Positions 11,535 through 22,842 of a stretch of 64,000 bases of DNA are shown here, one piece after another (the stretch's first letter is position 1; each line of letters starts with the position of its first letter). A model generated the notes under the pieces. It had not been told where the DNA came from, ran no database searches, and saw only the letters and a program-made list of their open reading frames with translations. The position numbers were made by a program, and so were the translations under genes. The stretch covers positions 124,001-188,000 of the forward strand of contig JAHJVE010000021.1 of NCBI GenBank assembly GCA_018828385.1, read 5' to 3'. Source of the stretch: Gammaproteobacteria bacterium. GTDB taxonomy: Bacteria > Pseudomonadota > Gammaproteobacteria > Burkholderiales > Rhodocyclaceae.

Positions 11535-12395
11535 ATGGCTAGCGGCAAGGAAATTCGCAATAAGATCAAGAGCGTCGAAAACACGCGCAAGATCACCAAG
11601 GCCATGGAGATGGTGGCCGCATCCAAAATGCGCAAGGCGCAGGACCGGATGCGAGCTGCCCGTCCCTATGGCGAGAAGATCCGGCGCGTAGCAGGTAACC
11701 TGTCTCATGCCTTGACCGAATACCGCCACCCTTTTCTGGTGAATCGTGAACAAGCCGCTGTCGGCATGATTCTGATCACCTCGGACAAAGGGCTGTGCGG
11801 CGGTCTGAACTCAAATCTTCTTCGTCTGGCTGTGACCAAGATGAAGGAGTTCGAGTCCAAGGGCAATAAAATTCAGGCCACCTGCATCGGCAACAAGGGA
11901 CTCGGCTTCATGCAGCGTGCTGGCGCCAAGGTCGTCTCGCACGTAACGGCATTGGGTGACACCCCCCATTTGGAAAAGCTGATCGGGCCGGTCAAGGTTC
12001 AACTTGATGCCTACATGAAGGGCGAGATTGATGCGCTGTACATCGGTTACACCCGCTTCATCAATACGATGAAGCAGGAACCGGTGTTCGAGCAGTTGCT
12101 CCCGCTATCCGGAGAAGCTGTCGGTTCAGCCAAGACCAAGTGGGATTATGTCTACGAACCCGATGCCAAGGCAGTGATCGATGATCTGCTGATCCGTTAT
12201 GTCGAAGCATTGATTTATCAGGCCGTCGCAGAAAACATGGCCTCCGAGCAATCCGCCCGGATGGTTGCCATGAAGTCCGCTTCGGACAACGCCAAGACCG
12301 TTATCGGCGATTTGAAGCTGGTTTACAACAAGGCCCGTCAGGCTGCGATTACCAAGGAACTTTCGGAAATCGTCAGCGGCGCCGCCGCGGTGTGA
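11535..12395 (+). CDS. atpG: F1Fo ATP synthase subunit gamma
   Basis: Gamma is the central rotor shaft. The 286-residue protein has the N-terminal [23 protein letters not shown] helix, the [10 protein letters not shown] motif and a C-terminal helix carrying [11 protein letters not shown]. The start follows gctaggagaattac. It is separated from atpD by a 31-bp spacer. Confidence 0.97.
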   Translation: MASGKEIRNKIKSVENTRKITKAMEMVAASKMRKAQDRMRAARPYGEKIRRVAGNLSHALTEYRHPFLVNREQAAVGMILITSDKGLCGGLNSNLLRLAVTKMKEFESKGNKIQATCIGNKGLGFMQRAGAKVVSHVTALGDTPHLEKLIGPVKVQLDAYMKGEIDALYIGYTRFINTMKQEPVFEQLLPLSGEAVGSAKTKWDYVYEPDAKAVIDDLLIRYVEALIYQAVAENMASEQSARMVAMKSASDNAKTVIGDLKLVYNKARQAAITKELSEIVSGAAAV

Positions 12396-12402
12396 CGCGT
12401 AG

Positions 12403-13827
<1,425 letters not shown>

Positions 13828-13854
13828 TAGCGCAACGCCGTATAGGAGCTAGTA

Positions 13855-14280
13855 ATGGCTATGACTGTTCATTGTGATGTCGTCAGTGCGGAGGAGTCGA
13901 TCTTCTCCGGCCTGGTGGAAATCGCAGTGTTCCCCGGCGAAGCCGGGGAACTCGGTATTCTTCCGCGTCACACACCGCTTCTGACTCGCATCAAGCCCGG
14001 CACCATTCGTTTGAAGGTGCCGAACCAGAGCGATTTTGAATTGGTGTATGTTTCCGGTGGAATGCTGGAAGTTCAGCCCGACATGATTACCGTGTTGGCT
14101 GATACTGCGATTCGTGCGCACGATCTGGACGAAGCCAAGGCACTGGAAGCCAAGAAGCACGCCGAGGAAGCACTTGCCAATCGGAACGCTGAAATGGATT
14201 ACGCCGCTGCTGAAGCAGAACTGGCGCAAGCGGTTGCCCAGTTGCAAGCAATCCAGCGTCTGCGCAAGCACACGCACTAA
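13855..14280 (+). CDS. atpC: F1Fo ATP synthase subunit epsilon
   Basis: Epsilon couples gamma to the c-ring and inhibits ATP hydrolysis. The 141-residue protein has the N-terminal beta sandwich ([24 protein letters not shown]) and a C-terminal helical hairpin of about 50 residues. It ends the atp operon and is followed after 20 bases by a strong terminator. An ATG two codons in (13861) is an alternative start. Confidence 0.97.
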   Translation: MAMTVHCDVVSAEESIFSGLVEIAVFPGEAGELGILPRHTPLLTRIKPGTIRLKVPNQSDFELVYVSGGMLEVQPDMITVLADTAIRAHDLDEAKALEAKKHAEEALANRNAEMDYAAAEAELAQAVAQLQAIQRLRKHTH

Positions 14281-14300
14281 TTCCGGAACTCCGGAGCAAA

Positions 14301-14325
14301 AAGGCAGCCTAGGCTGCCTTTTTTA
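14301..14325 (+). terminator. Rho-independent terminator of the atp operon
   Basis: A perfect 20-bp palindrome, AAGGCAGCCT followed by AGGCTGCCTT, runs directly into a T-rich tract. It lies just after atpC and before the convergent ubiJ, so it may serve both directions. Confidence 0.9.
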
Positions 14326-14347
14326 TTTATAACCGGCGGTAAATTCT

Positions 14348-14917
14348 TTACAGCCGGGAAATACGCTTTTCCAGTCTGCCCACATCGTCCCGCAAACAAC
14401 TCACTGCGCTACCGAATGCGGTTACGTCACTGCTTACCGCCAGCATTCCGGCCTCTTCAACAGCATATTCAGATAAATTCTCGGCAACCCGTCCGACGGC
14501 GTCCTGAATTGCCGTAGCCAGAGTCTGACCAAGCCGAGCAATGCGCCTGGCCGGAATGTCGCCGACCAATTGCGCCAGATCGGCCTCGGCATCCCAGTGC
14601 AGATTGCGCAACACGAACGCGAGGCTTTCGGCGATATCGGCGGAGCCGCCAAGTTTCACTGACGAAAACAGCGTATCGCGGTTAAATAGAAAACGAGCCG
14701 GCATATCCGATGGCAAGCTAATGCTGACATCGGCTTGGAGCGCTTTGTCGCCGACATGAAACAGCCCTCTCTCGTCGATGCTCAACTGGAGGACAAAAAA
14801 TCCGGAATCGATCCGTAGCTGTGCGCCGGAGTGCGCAATTAGCCGTGCCTGAGCCCAACTTTCACCTTGGATCAAATGATTCAGAGCACGAATGGCAATT
14901 GGATTAAGCACTTCCAT
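14348..14917 (-). CDS. ubiJ: Ubiquinone biosynthesis accessory factor UbiJ
   Basis: UbiJ is a lipid-binding SCP2-type protein needed for aerobic ubiquinone synthesis, where it helps present hydrophobic intermediates to the Ubi enzyme complex. The 189-residue product has an SCP2-like domain (about residues 15-110), a helical middle and a C-terminal stretch (SCLRDDVGRLEKRISRL) likely to form a coiled coil. It lies 11 bases downstream of ubiE, as in many proteobacteria, which supports the assignment. Confidence 0.87.
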   Translation of the reverse strand: MEVLNPIAIRALNHLIQGESWAQARLIAHSGAQLRIDSGFFVLQLSIDERGLFHVGDKALQADVSISLPSDMPARFLFNRDTLFSSVKLGGSADIAESLAFVLRNLHWDAEADLAQLVGDIPARRIARLGQTLATAIQDAVGRVAENLSEYAVEEAGMLAVSSDVTAFGSAVSCLRDDVGRLEKRISRL

Positions 14918-14928
14918 TGCATGCCAGC

Positions 14929-15666
14929 CTAGAACTTGAATCCGCGATGCAGGGCGACGACGCCTAAAGCCAGGTTGAAATACTCGACCTTTTCGAGGCC
15001 GACCTGCTCCATCATGGATTTCAGTTCCTCCTGTCCGGGATGAACGCGAATGGACTCGGAGAGATAGCGATAGCTGTCGGAGTCGTTTGTTACCAACTGG
15101 CCAACACGCGGGATCACTTTAAATGAATAGAAATCATAGAGTGGTGCCAGCGGCCTCCAGATCTGTGAGAACTCCAGTACCAACAGGCGGCCACCAGGAC
15201 GCAGGACGCGTCGCATTTCGGCCAGCGCGGCATCCTTGTGCGTCATGTTGCGCAGGCCGAAGGCGACGGTGACGCAATCGAACCAGTCGTCAGGAAAGGG
15301 TAGCTTTTCCGCGTCACATTGCGCCACGGGCAGCATGTAGCCTTTGTCGAGCAGGCGGTCGCGGCCACGGGCCAGCATCGCGTTATTGATGTCCGTCAAC
15401 CAGACTTGGCCGCTTTTGCCTACCCGCTTGGCAAAGGCCAGCGACAGGTCACCCGTGCCGCCAGCGACGTCGAGTACTCTCGAGCCTTCGCGAACACCGC
15501 TACGCTGGATGGTGAACGCTTTCCACAGACGGTGCATGCCGCCGGACATCAGGTCGTTCATGAGATCGTAACGACTGGCGACCGAGTCGAACACGTCGGC
15601 GACGCGACGAGCCTTCTCCTGCTCGGCAACGGTTTCGTAGCCAAAATGGGTATTATCGTTGTTCAT
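14929..15666 (-). CDS. ubiE: Ubiquinone/menaquinone C-methyltransferase UbiE
   Basis: UbiE is the SAM-dependent C-methyltransferase of ubiquinone (and menaquinone) synthesis. I placed the start at the ATG at 15666, giving 245 residues. A longer reading frame exists upstream but overlaps the DUF971 gene and does not resemble the family. The SAM motif [10 protein letters not shown] is at about 64-73. The family signatures [17 protein letters not shown] and [12 protein letters not shown] are also present. The DUF971 gene ends four bases upstream. Confidence 0.95.
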   Translation of the reverse strand: MNNDNTHFGYETVAEQEKARRVADVFDSVASRYDLMNDLMSGGMHRLWKAFTIQRSGVREGSRVLDVAGGTGDLSLAFAKRVGKSGQVWLTDINNAMLARGRDRLLDKGYMLPVAQCDAEKLPFPDDWFDCVTVAFGLRNMTHKDAALAEMRRVLRPGGRLLVLEFSQIWRPLAPLYDFYSFKVIPRVGQLVTNDSDSYRYLSESIRVHPGQEELKSMMEQVGLEKVEYFNLALGVVALHRGFKF

Positions 15667-15670
15667 GATT

Positions 15671-16090
15671 TCAGTGATGCTGGCCGCAGCTACCCGCGGC
15701 CGGACGTGTTGAAGTGTCGATATCGCGGGACAGTCCCCGCTTTTCGATTTGCGCGAGATAGTCCTGCCAGAGCTCGTCGTGGTGCTTGCCCAAGTTGTAG
15801 AGCATGTCCCACGAATAAAGGCCGCTGTCGTGACCATCGGAGAAGACAAGACGCAGGGCGTAGGTGCCGACGGGTTCTATCCGCTCGATGTCGACGCCAC
15901 GCTTTCCCGTTTGCAGGGTTTCCTGGCCCGGACCATGCCCGCGAGCCTCGGCCGAGGGTGTATAGACCCGCAGATATTCGAAATCCAGCGAATAGCTTTC
16001 GCCTTCGCCATAGATCAACTCGAGCCTGCGGGATTTTTGGTGCAGCTTGATTTCGCTGGGTATCGGTGTATCTCGATCAATACCTGCCAT
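15671..16090 (-). CDS. DUF971 family protein
   Basis: A 139-residue protein with the DUF971 (gamma-butyrobetaine hydroxylase N-terminal-like) fold: [35 protein letters not shown] and [14 protein letters not shown] are the conserved segments. The same domain is fused to iron-sulfur carrier proteins elsewhere, hence a suspected role in Fe-S handling, which is unproven here. It directly precedes ubiE. The C-terminus ends GSCGQHH, a possible metal ligand cluster. Confidence 0.85.
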   Translation of the reverse strand: MAGIDRDTPIPSEIKLHQKSRRLELIYGEGESYSLDFEYLRVYTPSAEARGHGPGQETLQTGKRGVDIERIEPVGTYALRLVFSDGHDSGLYSWDMLYNLGKHHDELWQDYLAQIEKRGLSRDIDTSTRPAAGSCGQHH

Positions 16091-16152
16091 AGTTTTCTCC
16101 GGAATGAGGACGCTAGTTTAGCGCACTCATCGCCTGGCGATGCCGGGATAGG

Positions 16153-17757
16153 TCAAATCACCTGATAGCTGACCCGGTCGTAATCGGTGCCACGCTGAAG
16201 AATATGGTTCATGCGCAGTTGCCAGGGCGTATCTTCACCGGAAGCAATATCGAGTATCCGGCTTGCCTGATACATGCCCGGTGGCAGGACAATCGATCCT
16301 TCCTCCTTGATCGCCGGCACGGGCGGCAGTAGGAAAGCGCGGACAAAACGCTCGGCGTTACCGGCTTTCACGGCTGCAATACGCACGCCCACGCCGGTAG
16401 GCATGCCGGGCAGGGTGGCAACGCCGACAATCAGGCCACCATCGTCTTCCTGCATGAGCCAGGTGGCTTGAGCCAGAAGGAAATGTTCGCCATCGTGCGG
16501 ACAGACGGCCATGAGCTGGCCATGCGATATGCGCATGCCGGCGCAGCTACGACCGAGGCGAAAGCCGTTGGCTGAATGGTTGATGACCGCCCACTCATCG
16601 ACCGGAAATGAAATCTGGGGCTTGATAGCCAAGGTCTGGCCCGGCTCGGCCCTTTCGCCAAAGGTGAACAACTGATCGAACTCGCCCCGCGAAAAGGCGG
16701 CGGCTGAATCGGGCTGTTCAAATTCCTTGGCGCTGATGCAAAAGTGAATGGCTTCAAAACCAACGGCTACCCGGGCGATACCCTCGGTGGCAAAACGACG
16801 GAAACGACGGGGCGAGGCAGACTGCGTCCAGGGCCGGGAAAGGTGGTCGAGCAGCGCGATGACATGGCCGCTGGTTTCTTCGCCAAGGCCCAGCTGAGAT
16901 GGCGTTATGCGCTGCCTGAGCTGGCTCAGCATATGATTGATCTGCAGCCCGAGGCGCGTCGTGTCGAGGCGCCGCGTGTCGGTGGATGGCTCGTCAGTGA
17001 CGGCGGTTGGATGAAGTGGTGCATCCTTCATAAGCTCGATGACGTAGGCCGGAACCTCGAGGTCGTCTTCCAGCTTGTGAATGGAAACCAATGGCGCCCA
17101 CATGCCGGCCCAGCGCCGGATCAGATTGAGGTTGCGCACGCTGTTGCTGTAAGGACTGGCAATGTCGATGAGCAGCAGCGTGGTGTAGGCGGCAGCGCAG
17201 TGGGTTGCCTGCAGGCTGTTCTCGAGCACATCCTCGACCGGCGTAAAGGCGATACCCCATTCCTCTGCCGTTTCGTAGTAGCCGTGCAGGTCGAGCCAGA
17301 TACCGGGCGGCAGATCGCGGCGCGCGCGGTAATGCTCAAGAATGACCATGCCGGTATAGTAAAGACAGCGATGCAGGATGGTGGCCATCATCGACACGTA
17401 CTGCGCGTTTTCCCCATCGGGCTCTTCGCGGCGTGCACACAGCTCGTAAGCCTTGCCTATCTTGCGCCAGGCGGCAACGACCTGTTGAAAATACGACTCT
17501 TCTTCGCCAGCCAGCGGCAGCGCCTTGTTGTGATACCGCCTGGCCATTTCTTCCTCGACGAAGCACATCGGCGCCCTTGCCTGTTCAAGCAGCATCAGCA
17601 TTACGCCGGGATCGGGCGACGCCACGAGCAGGGCGTCGACGAAGCCCATCAATTGTCGTTCGGCGACGACCGGGTTGGCCAGAGACAACTGCGCGAGATA
17701 GTCCATCCCGCTTTGCAGGTCCGAAATGACGGGCACTTCCATGGCGCTCGTGTTCAT
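16153..17757 (-). CDS. Conserved hypothetical protein, possible C-terminal PilZ-like domain
   Basis: A soluble 534-residue protein with no signal peptide or membrane helices. The first 340 residues are predicted largely helical. Residues about 390-530 (for example NHSANGFRLGR, ISHGQLMAVCPHDGEHFLLAQATWL, LIVGVATLPGMPTGVGVRI) read like a beta-barrel of the PilZ type, but the canonical RxxxR and DxSxxG motifs are not clear. I would not call c-di-GMP binding from sequence alone. It lies 13 bases downstream of the HIT gene. A second ATG at 17742 is possible. Confidence 0.6.
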   Translation of the reverse strand: MNTSAMEVPVISDLQSGMDYLAQLSLANPVVAERQLMGFVDALLVASPDPGVMLMLLEQARAPMCFVEEEMARRYHNKALPLAGEEESYFQQVVAAWRKIGKAYELCARREEPDGENAQYVSMMATILHRCLYYTGMVILEHYRARRDLPPGIWLDLHGYYETAEEWGIAFTPVEDVLENSLQATHCAAAYTTLLLIDIASPYSNSVRNLNLIRRWAGMWAPLVSIHKLEDDLEVPAYVIELMKDAPLHPTAVTDEPSTDTRRLDTTRLGLQINHMLSQLRQRITPSQLGLGEETSGHVIALLDHLSRPWTQSASPRRFRRFATEGIARVAVGFEAIHFCISAKEFEQPDSAAAFSRGEFDQLFTFGERAEPGQTLAIKPQISFPVDEWAVINHSANGFRLGRSCAGMRISHGQLMAVCPHDGEHFLLAQATWLMQEDDGGLIVGVATLPGMPTGVGVRIAAVKAGNAERFVRAFLLPPVPAIKEEGSIVLPPGMYQASRILDIASGEDTPWQLRMNHILQRGTDYDRVSYQVI

Positions 17758-17770
17758 GATCGATCCAGCC

Positions 17771-18202
17771 TTATTCGATATTTTTCAGGGCTACGGACAA
17801 TGCCTGCGCCAGCTCGGCATCGCTGACCAATGGCCGCGATACCGCTCCCTCCCGGCGGACGTTTCCCCAAACCGGTTCGGGAAAATGCCGGTCATCCAGC
17901 CAGCGCGGGATGATGTGCCAATGGACATGGGGAACCATGTTGCCAAAACTGGCGAGATTGATTTTATCTGGATTGAATAGGCGGCGCAGCACCGATTCGA
18001 CGGCAAAAACGACGCGCATGAGCAACATCTGCCGGCTCGCCTCGAGATCGCTCATCTCGCGGACATGACCGCTCCAGATGACGCGACAGAAGCCGGGGTA
18101 GTCCGGATCATCGACCCGAACCACGCGACAAAGCTCCGACTGCCAAAGAATGGCCCCGCCGGGGTTATTGCACAATTCACAGGACTGACTGTCGCTACCC
18201 AC
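17771..18202 (-). CDS. HIT family protein (histidine-triad hydrolase)
   Basis: HIT proteins hydrolyse nucleoside phosphoramidates or dinucleotides. The 143-residue protein has the triad VPHVHWH with His92, His94 and His96 and a probable zinc pair CELC (8-11). The start is a GTG at 18202; no in-frame ATG gives a full domain. The exact substrate is unknown. It is probably co-transcribed with the downstream hypothetical gene. Confidence 0.88.
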   Translation of the reverse strand: MGSDSQSCELCNNPGGAILWQSELCRVVRVDDPDYPGFCRVIWSGHVREMSDLEASRQMLLMRVVFAVESVLRRLFNPDKINLASFGNMVPHVHWHIIPRWLDDRHFPEPVWGNVRREGAVSRPLVSDAELAQALSVALKNIE

Positions 18203-18285
18203 GTTATCTGACTCCGGTTTTCCGTGAAGGATTACACCGAAGAATAAATATCACAAGCCGCGACCGCAAAAGAACCTGCTATTTC

Positions 18286-18319
18286 ACGGTCAACTGGAAA
18301 AAATGGGCAAAAATCAAAG
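18286..18319 (+). repeat. 34-bp dispersed element overlapping a gene end
   Basis: Core ACGGTCAACTGG, then AAAAAA, TGGGC and AAAAATCAAAG. It lies between the HIT gene and the large FAD/Fe-S gene (both minus strand). The stop codon of the latter (18314-18316, TGA on the minus strand) is inside the element. Confidence 0.85.
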
Positions 18320-21300
18320 AAGTACCCGCTCTATCCCGCCCGTATTCGCCTTGCCGACGTATTCCGCCATCCAGTTTTCGCCGAGCAGATGCTTGGCCAG
18401 TTCGACCACGATGTAATCGGCCTGGGTGCCGGCATCGTCGTCGTAACGGGAAAGGCCCTGCAGACAGGCCGGGCAGGAAGTCAGGATCTTGACGTCGCCG
18501 GTGAAACCATCGGCCCGCAGCTTGGCAGCGCCACTTTCGATATCTTGCTGCTTGCGGAATTTGACCTGGGTGGCGACATCCGGCCGGGAATAGGCGAAGG
18601 AGCCGGCGTCGCCGCAGCAACGGTCGGTCAGCGGCACTTCCTGGCCCATCAGCGCCTTAGTTACGGCGAGCGGCGCGTAGGCCTTCATCGGTGTGTGGCA
18701 AGGATCGTGGTACATGTAACGCGTACCGCTGACGCCGTCCAGCTTGACGCCTTTTTCCATGAGGTATTCGTGGATATCGAGCAGGCGGCAACCGGGGAAT
18801 ATTTTCTCGAACTGGTATTTCTGCAGTTGGTCCATGCAGGTGCCGCAGGACACGATGACGGTCTTGATGTCGAGATAATTCAGCGTGTTGGCGACGCGGT
18901 GGAACAGCACACGGTTGTCGGTGGTGATCTTGACGCCCTTTTCCTCATCACCCGAGGCCGTCTGCGGATAGCCGCAGCACAGGTAGCCCGGCGGCAGGAC
19001 GGTGGTGGCACCGACTTCGTAGAGCATGGCCTGGGTGGCCAGCCCGACCTGCGAGAACAGGCGCTCGGAACCGCAGCCCGGGAAATAGAAGACGGCGTCC
19101 GATTCCTCGGTCGTCTTGCGCGGATTGCGGATGACCGGGATGACCTTGTCGTCCTCGATGTCGAGCAGCGCCCGCGAGGTGCGCTTGGGCAGATTGCCCG
19201 GCATCGGGCGGTTGAGGAAGTGGATGATCTGCGTCTTGACGGTCGGCGCGCCAACCGTTGCCGGCGGATGGGCGCGGCTGCCCTGCACCAGGCCGATGGC
19301 CTTGGCCGCCTTGTGGGCAAGGCGCTGGGCCTTGAAACCGAAGTCCATCATGACGCCGCGCATGAGCTTGATGGTCGCCGGGTCCTTGAGGTTCAGGTAG
19401 GTCATGGCCGCCATGGTGCCGGGGCTGAAGCGCTTCTTGTCCTGCTTCCTGAGGAAATTGCGCATGGCCACGGAAACATCGCCGAAATCGATGTCGACCG
19501 GGCACGGCTTGAGGCAGCGGTGGCAGACCGTGCAATGGTCGGCAACGTCGTTGAATTCGTCGAAGTGCTTGAGCGAAATGCCGCGCCGGGTCTGTTCTTC
19601 GTAGAGGAAGGCTTCGACCAGCAGCGAGGTGGCGAGAATCTTGTTGCGCGGGCTGTAGAGCAGGTTGGCACGCGGCACATGGGTCGAACAAACGGGCTTG
19701 CATTTACCGCAGCGCAGGCAGTCCTTGACCATGTCGGAAATCTTGCCGATTTCGGATTGCTCCATGATCAGCGATTCGGTACCGAGCAGGCTGAACGATG
19801 GCGTGTAGGCATTGCCCATGTCGCCGCCGGGCATCAGCTTGCCCTTGTTGAAACGCCCTTGCGGATCGACCTTCTGCTTGTAGGCGCGGAAGGGCGCCAG
19901 TTCTTCCTCGGTCAGGAACTCGAGCTTGGTGATGCCGATGCCGTGTTCGCCGGAAATGACGCCATCCAGGCTGCGGGCCAGGTGCATGATGCGTTCAACG
20001 GCCTTGTGCGCCGTTTGCAGCATGTCGTAATTGTCGGAATTGACCGGGATGTTGGTATGCACGTTGCCGTCGCCGGCGTGCATGTGCAAGGCGACGAAAA
20101 CACGGCCGCGCAGCACTTCCTTGTGGATGGCCTCGATCCGCTCGACGATGGGACGATAGACGCCGCCGTCGAATATCTTGCTCAGCCGGGCGTGCAGTTC
20201 CTGCTTCCACGACGTGCGCACGGAGTAGTCCTGCAGGCGATGGAAGAGCTTCGGATTGGCGGCCTTGTTGGTCAGTTCGCCGGCCACCACGCCGTAGGAG
20301 GCGAAACGCGTTTCGGCCTCGGCGAGCGGCAGATCGAGGTTGTCGAGCAACCACTCCCAGCGCAGGCGGACGGCCTCGACGTAATCGAGCGCGGCCTGCC
20401 GGCGGTCGCCGATCAGCACGTCCTTGTCGAGATTGGCATCGCCGGCATGCAGCGGCAGCTCGCCCTTGAGGAATTCGCTCAGGGCGTCGCACAGCGCCAG
20501 CTTGTTCTGCGTGGACAGTTCGATGTTGATGCGCTCGATGCCGTCGCAGTAATCGCCCATGCGCGGCAGCGGGATGACCACGTCCTCATTGACCTTGAAG
20601 GCGTTGGTGTGGCGCGAAATGGCGGCGGTGCGCGAACGGTCGAGCCAGAATTTCTTGCGCGTTTCGGCGTCGACCGCAATGAAACCTTCGGCCGAGCGTA
20701 GGTTGCACATACGGACGACTTCGGAAGCGGCGGCCATGACGGCCTTTTCGTCATGACCGACGAGATCGCCGAGCAGGACCATCTTCGGCCGACCGTGGCG
20801 CTTGGCCTTGGTGGCGTAGCCGACGGCCTTCACATAGCGTTCGTCGAGGTGCTCGAGACCGGCCAGTTGCACGCCGGAAGCCAGGCCGGCGCCGCCCGGC
20901 TTGAAGTAATCGGTAATTTCGACGATGGCCGGCACGGCTTCGCGGACCTGGCCGAAAAATTCCAGACAGACGGTGCGCGAAACGGGCGGCATTTTGTGCA
21001 GCACCCAGCGCGCGGCAACGATGATGCCGTCGGTACCTTCCTTCTGCACGCCGGGGATGCCGCCGAGGAACTTGTCTGTGACATCCTTGCCCAGCCCGAT
21101 CTTGCGACAGGCAGCGCCCGGCATGATCAGGATTTCTTCGCCAAGCAGGGTCTTGCCGCTCGGATCGAAGCGCTTGACGCGGAATTCGACGTTTTCCTGC
21201 TCGTGGATCTTGCCGTAGTTGTGATTGACGCGTTCGACTTCGAGCCAGTTGCCGTCGGGGTCGACCATCTTCCACCAGGCCAGGTTGTCGAGCGCAGTGC

Positions 21301-22189
21301 CCCACAGCACGGCTTTCTTGCCGCCGGCGTTCATGGCGATATTGCCACCGATGCAGGAGGCAGAGGCCGAGGTCGGGTCGACGGCGAAGACGCGACCGGC
21401 CAGCGAAGCGGCTTCGGAAACACGGTCGGTGACGACGCCGGCGCCGGTGCGGATGGTGGCGTAGGGCGTTTCATGGCCGGCCAGGACGAGCTCTTCAACC
21501 GGGCCGATGTCGATGAGCTTTTCGGTGTTGATGACCGCCGCGTAAGGCGTCAGCGGCACGGCGCCGCCGGTGTAGCCGGTGCCGCCGCCACGGGCGATGA
21601 TGGTCAGGCCGGCTTCGATGCAGCCACGGACGAGGTGGCCGATTTCCTCTTCGGTGTCCGGATTGAGGACGACGAAGGGGTATTCGACACGCCAGTCGGT
21701 CGCGTCGGTGACGTGCGAAACGCGGGCCAGGCCGTCGAAAGCGATGTTGTCCTTGCGTGTGTGCTTGCCCAGATATTTGAGCACCTTGCGGCGGAGGTCG
21801 ATGGTTTCGCCGAAACGCTCGGCAAAACGGTTGACCGCGTCACGCGCCGCATCGACCAGACGCTTGACCTTGGCGGCCCGTTCGACGTCCTCGCCCTCGG
21901 TCGCTTCGCGCCGCTTTTCGACCTCGTTGAGCCGGTGGTGCAGGGCGTTGACCAGCGCATCGCGGCGTTCGCGATTGTCGAGCAGGTCGTCTTCCAGGTA
22001 GGGGTTGCGCTGGACGACCCAGATGTCGCCGAGCACCTCGTAAAGCATGCGGGCCGAACGGCCGGTGACACGCTCGGAACGGAGCTCGTCGAGCACCGCC
22101 CAGTTGTCGGCGCCAAGCAGGCGGATGACGATCTCGCGATCGGAAAACGAGGTGTAGTTGTAAGGTATTTCGCGCAGGCGGGCAGTCAT
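18314..22189 (-). CDS. FAD-linked oxidase / iron-sulfur fusion protein with DUF3683
   Basis: This 1291-residue protein fuses modules that are separate in GlcD/GlpC-type dehydrogenases. An N-terminal DUF3683 region (1-130) is followed by a PCMH-type FAD domain ([14 protein letters not shown] near 190-210; [23 protein letters not shown]) and an FAD-oxidase C-domain ([21 protein letters not shown]). Then come two [4Fe-4S] motifs, [11 protein letters not shown] (about 824-834) and [11 protein letters not shown] (about 890-900), and two CCG cysteine domains (CCGYPQ, CCGDAGS). It probably oxidises a D-2-hydroxyacid such as D-lactate and passes electrons to quinone, but the substrate is an inference. 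Its stop codon falls within the 34-bp element. Confidence 0.88.
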   Translation of the reverse strand: MTARLREIPYNYTSFSDREIVIRLLGADNWAVLDELRSERVTGRSARMLYEVLGDIWVVQRNPYLEDDLLDNRERRDALVNALHHRLNEVEKRREATEGEDVERAAKVKRLVDAARDAVNRFAERFGETIDLRRKVLKYLGKHTRKDNIAFDGLARVSHVTDATDWRVEYPFVVLNPDTEEEIGHLVRGCIEAGLTIIARGGGTGYTGGAVPLTPYAAVINTEKLIDIGPVEELVLAGHETPYATIRTGAGVVTDRVSEAASLAGRVFAVDPTSASASCIGGNIAMNAGGKKAVLWGTALDNLAWWKMVDPDGNWLEVERVNHNYGKIHEQENVEFRVKRFDPSGKTLLGEEILIMPGAACRKIGLGKDVTDKFLGGIPGVQKEGTDGIIVAARWVLHKMPPVSRTVCLEFFGQVREAVPAIVEITDYFKPGGAGLASGVQLAGLEHLDERYVKAVGYATKAKRHGRPKMVLLGDLVGHDEKAVMAAASEVVRMCNLRSAEGFIAVDAETRKKFWLDRSRTAAISRHTNAFKVNEDVVIPLPRMGDYCDGIERINIELSTQNKLALCDALSEFLKGELPLHAGDANLDKDVLIGDRRQAALDYVEAVRLRWEWLLDNLDLPLAEAETRFASYGVVAGELTNKAANPKLFHRLQDYSVRTSWKQELHARLSKIFDGGVYRPIVERIEAIHKEVLRGRVFVALHMHAGDGNVHTNIPVNSDNYDMLQTAHKAVERIMHLARSLDGVISGEHGIGITKLEFLTEEELAPFRAYKQKVDPQGRFNKGKLMPGGDMGNAYTPSFSLLGTESLIMEQSEIGKISDMVKDCLRCGKCKPVCSTHVPRANLLYSPRNKILATSLLVEAFLYEEQTRRGISLKHFDEFNDVADHCTVCHRCLKPCPVDIDFGDVSVAMRNFLRKQDKKRFSPGTMAAMTYLNLKDPATIKLMRGVMMDFGFKAQRLAHKAAKAIGLVQGSRAHPPATVGAPTVKTQIIHFLNRPMPGNLPKRTSRALLDIEDDKVIPVIRNPRKTTEESDAVFYFPGCGSERLFSQVGLATQAMLYEVGATTVLPPGYLCCGYPQTASGDEEKGVKITTDNRVLFHRVANTLNYLDIKTVIVSCGTCMDQLQKYQFEKIFPGCRLLDIHEYLMEKGVKLDGVSGTRYMYHDPCHTPMKAYAPLAVTKALMGQEVPLTDRCCGDAGSFAYSRPDVATQVKFRKQQDIESGAAKLRADGFTGDVKILTSCPACLQGLSRYDDDAGTQADYIVVELAKHLLGENWMAEYVGKANTGGIERVLL

Positions 22190-22319
22190 GGAAGCAGCCG
22201 GGGTCCGTCAAAAGGTGGATTTTAGCGTATTGCGGGGCAGCACGCGGGGACAGGTAGACGTGCACCGCTGCTCAAAGGTTCAGCTTCCCTGGCCGTTGCC
22301 GACCGACTGCAAAGCCGGC

Positions 22320-22353
22320 ATTTCAATTTTGGCCATTTTTTCGGGTTGACCGT
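22320..22353 (-). repeat. 34-bp dispersed element, near-consensus copy
   Basis: On the minus strand: ACGGTCAACCCG, AAAAAA, TGGCC, AAAATTGAAAT. It lies in the 192-bp gap between the FAD/Fe-S gene start and the YqaA stop. Nothing else is recognisable in that gap. Confidence 0.9.
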
Positions 22354-22381
22354 GGGATCCGATTCTTCGCGGTCAGATCTG

Positions 22382-22804
22382 TCAATTCACCGCGGCCTGG
22401 GCGACCAACCAATAGCGGGCGAATTTGCCAATGGCCATGAAAAGGCAGCAGGGCAGCCAGTGCAGACGCAGCCAGCCGGCGGCGAGGCACAGCGCGTCGC
22501 CGATCAGCGGCGCCCAGGCAAGCATCAGGGCGGGGCTGCCCCAGCGTTCGAGCCGTTCGCGCTGCGGCAGGTTTTCGAGTTTCTGCCAGCGCGGCAGGTA
22601 GCGGCCGCACCACCACGACGTCATGCCGCCAGCCGTGTTGCCGAGTGTGGCGAGCGTCAGTGCCGATCCGTATTCAGTGGGGTGCAGATGCAAAAAACCC
22701 CACAGCAACGCCTCCGAACCGCCGGGCAACACCGTGGCCGAGAGAAAACTGGCCGCCAGCAGGCCCCAGAGGCCGCTTTCCGCCGTGACGTTTAGCCACT
22801 CCAC
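22382..22804 (-). CDS. YqaA family (SNARE-associated/DedA-like) membrane protein
   Basis: A 140-residue inner-membrane protein with the YqaA signatures ATVLPGGSEALLWGFL, ATLGNTAGGMTSWWCGRYLP and WAPLIGDALCLAAGWLR. The family is a small branch of the DedA/SNARE-associated superfamily and its function is unknown. Translation begins at GTG (22804), with GGGAG nine bases upstream. It is divergent from ilvA, whose start is 38 bases away. Confidence 0.85.
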   Translation of the reverse strand: MEWLNVTAESGLWGLLAASFLSATVLPGGSEALLWGFLHLHPTEYGSALTLATLGNTAGGMTSWWCGRYLPRWQKLENLPQRERLERWGSPALMLAWAPLIGDALCLAAGWLRLHWLPCCLFMAIGKFARYWLVAQAAVN

Positions 22805-22842
22805 CCGTAGAATCTCCCTTTTGCCTTAATGAATTGCGCCCA

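Noticed and set aside
18389..20701. 770-codon plus-strand open frame opposite the FAD/Fe-S gene
   Set aside because: It is antisense to a gene with clear domains and motifs. Long antisense frames are expected in GC-rich codon usage and its product has no recognisable motifs.
21818..21835. GGTTGACCG inside the FAD/Fe-S gene as an element core
   Set aside because: No A/T-rich flank at the required positions; the sequence encodes ordinary helix residues (AVNRFAERF).
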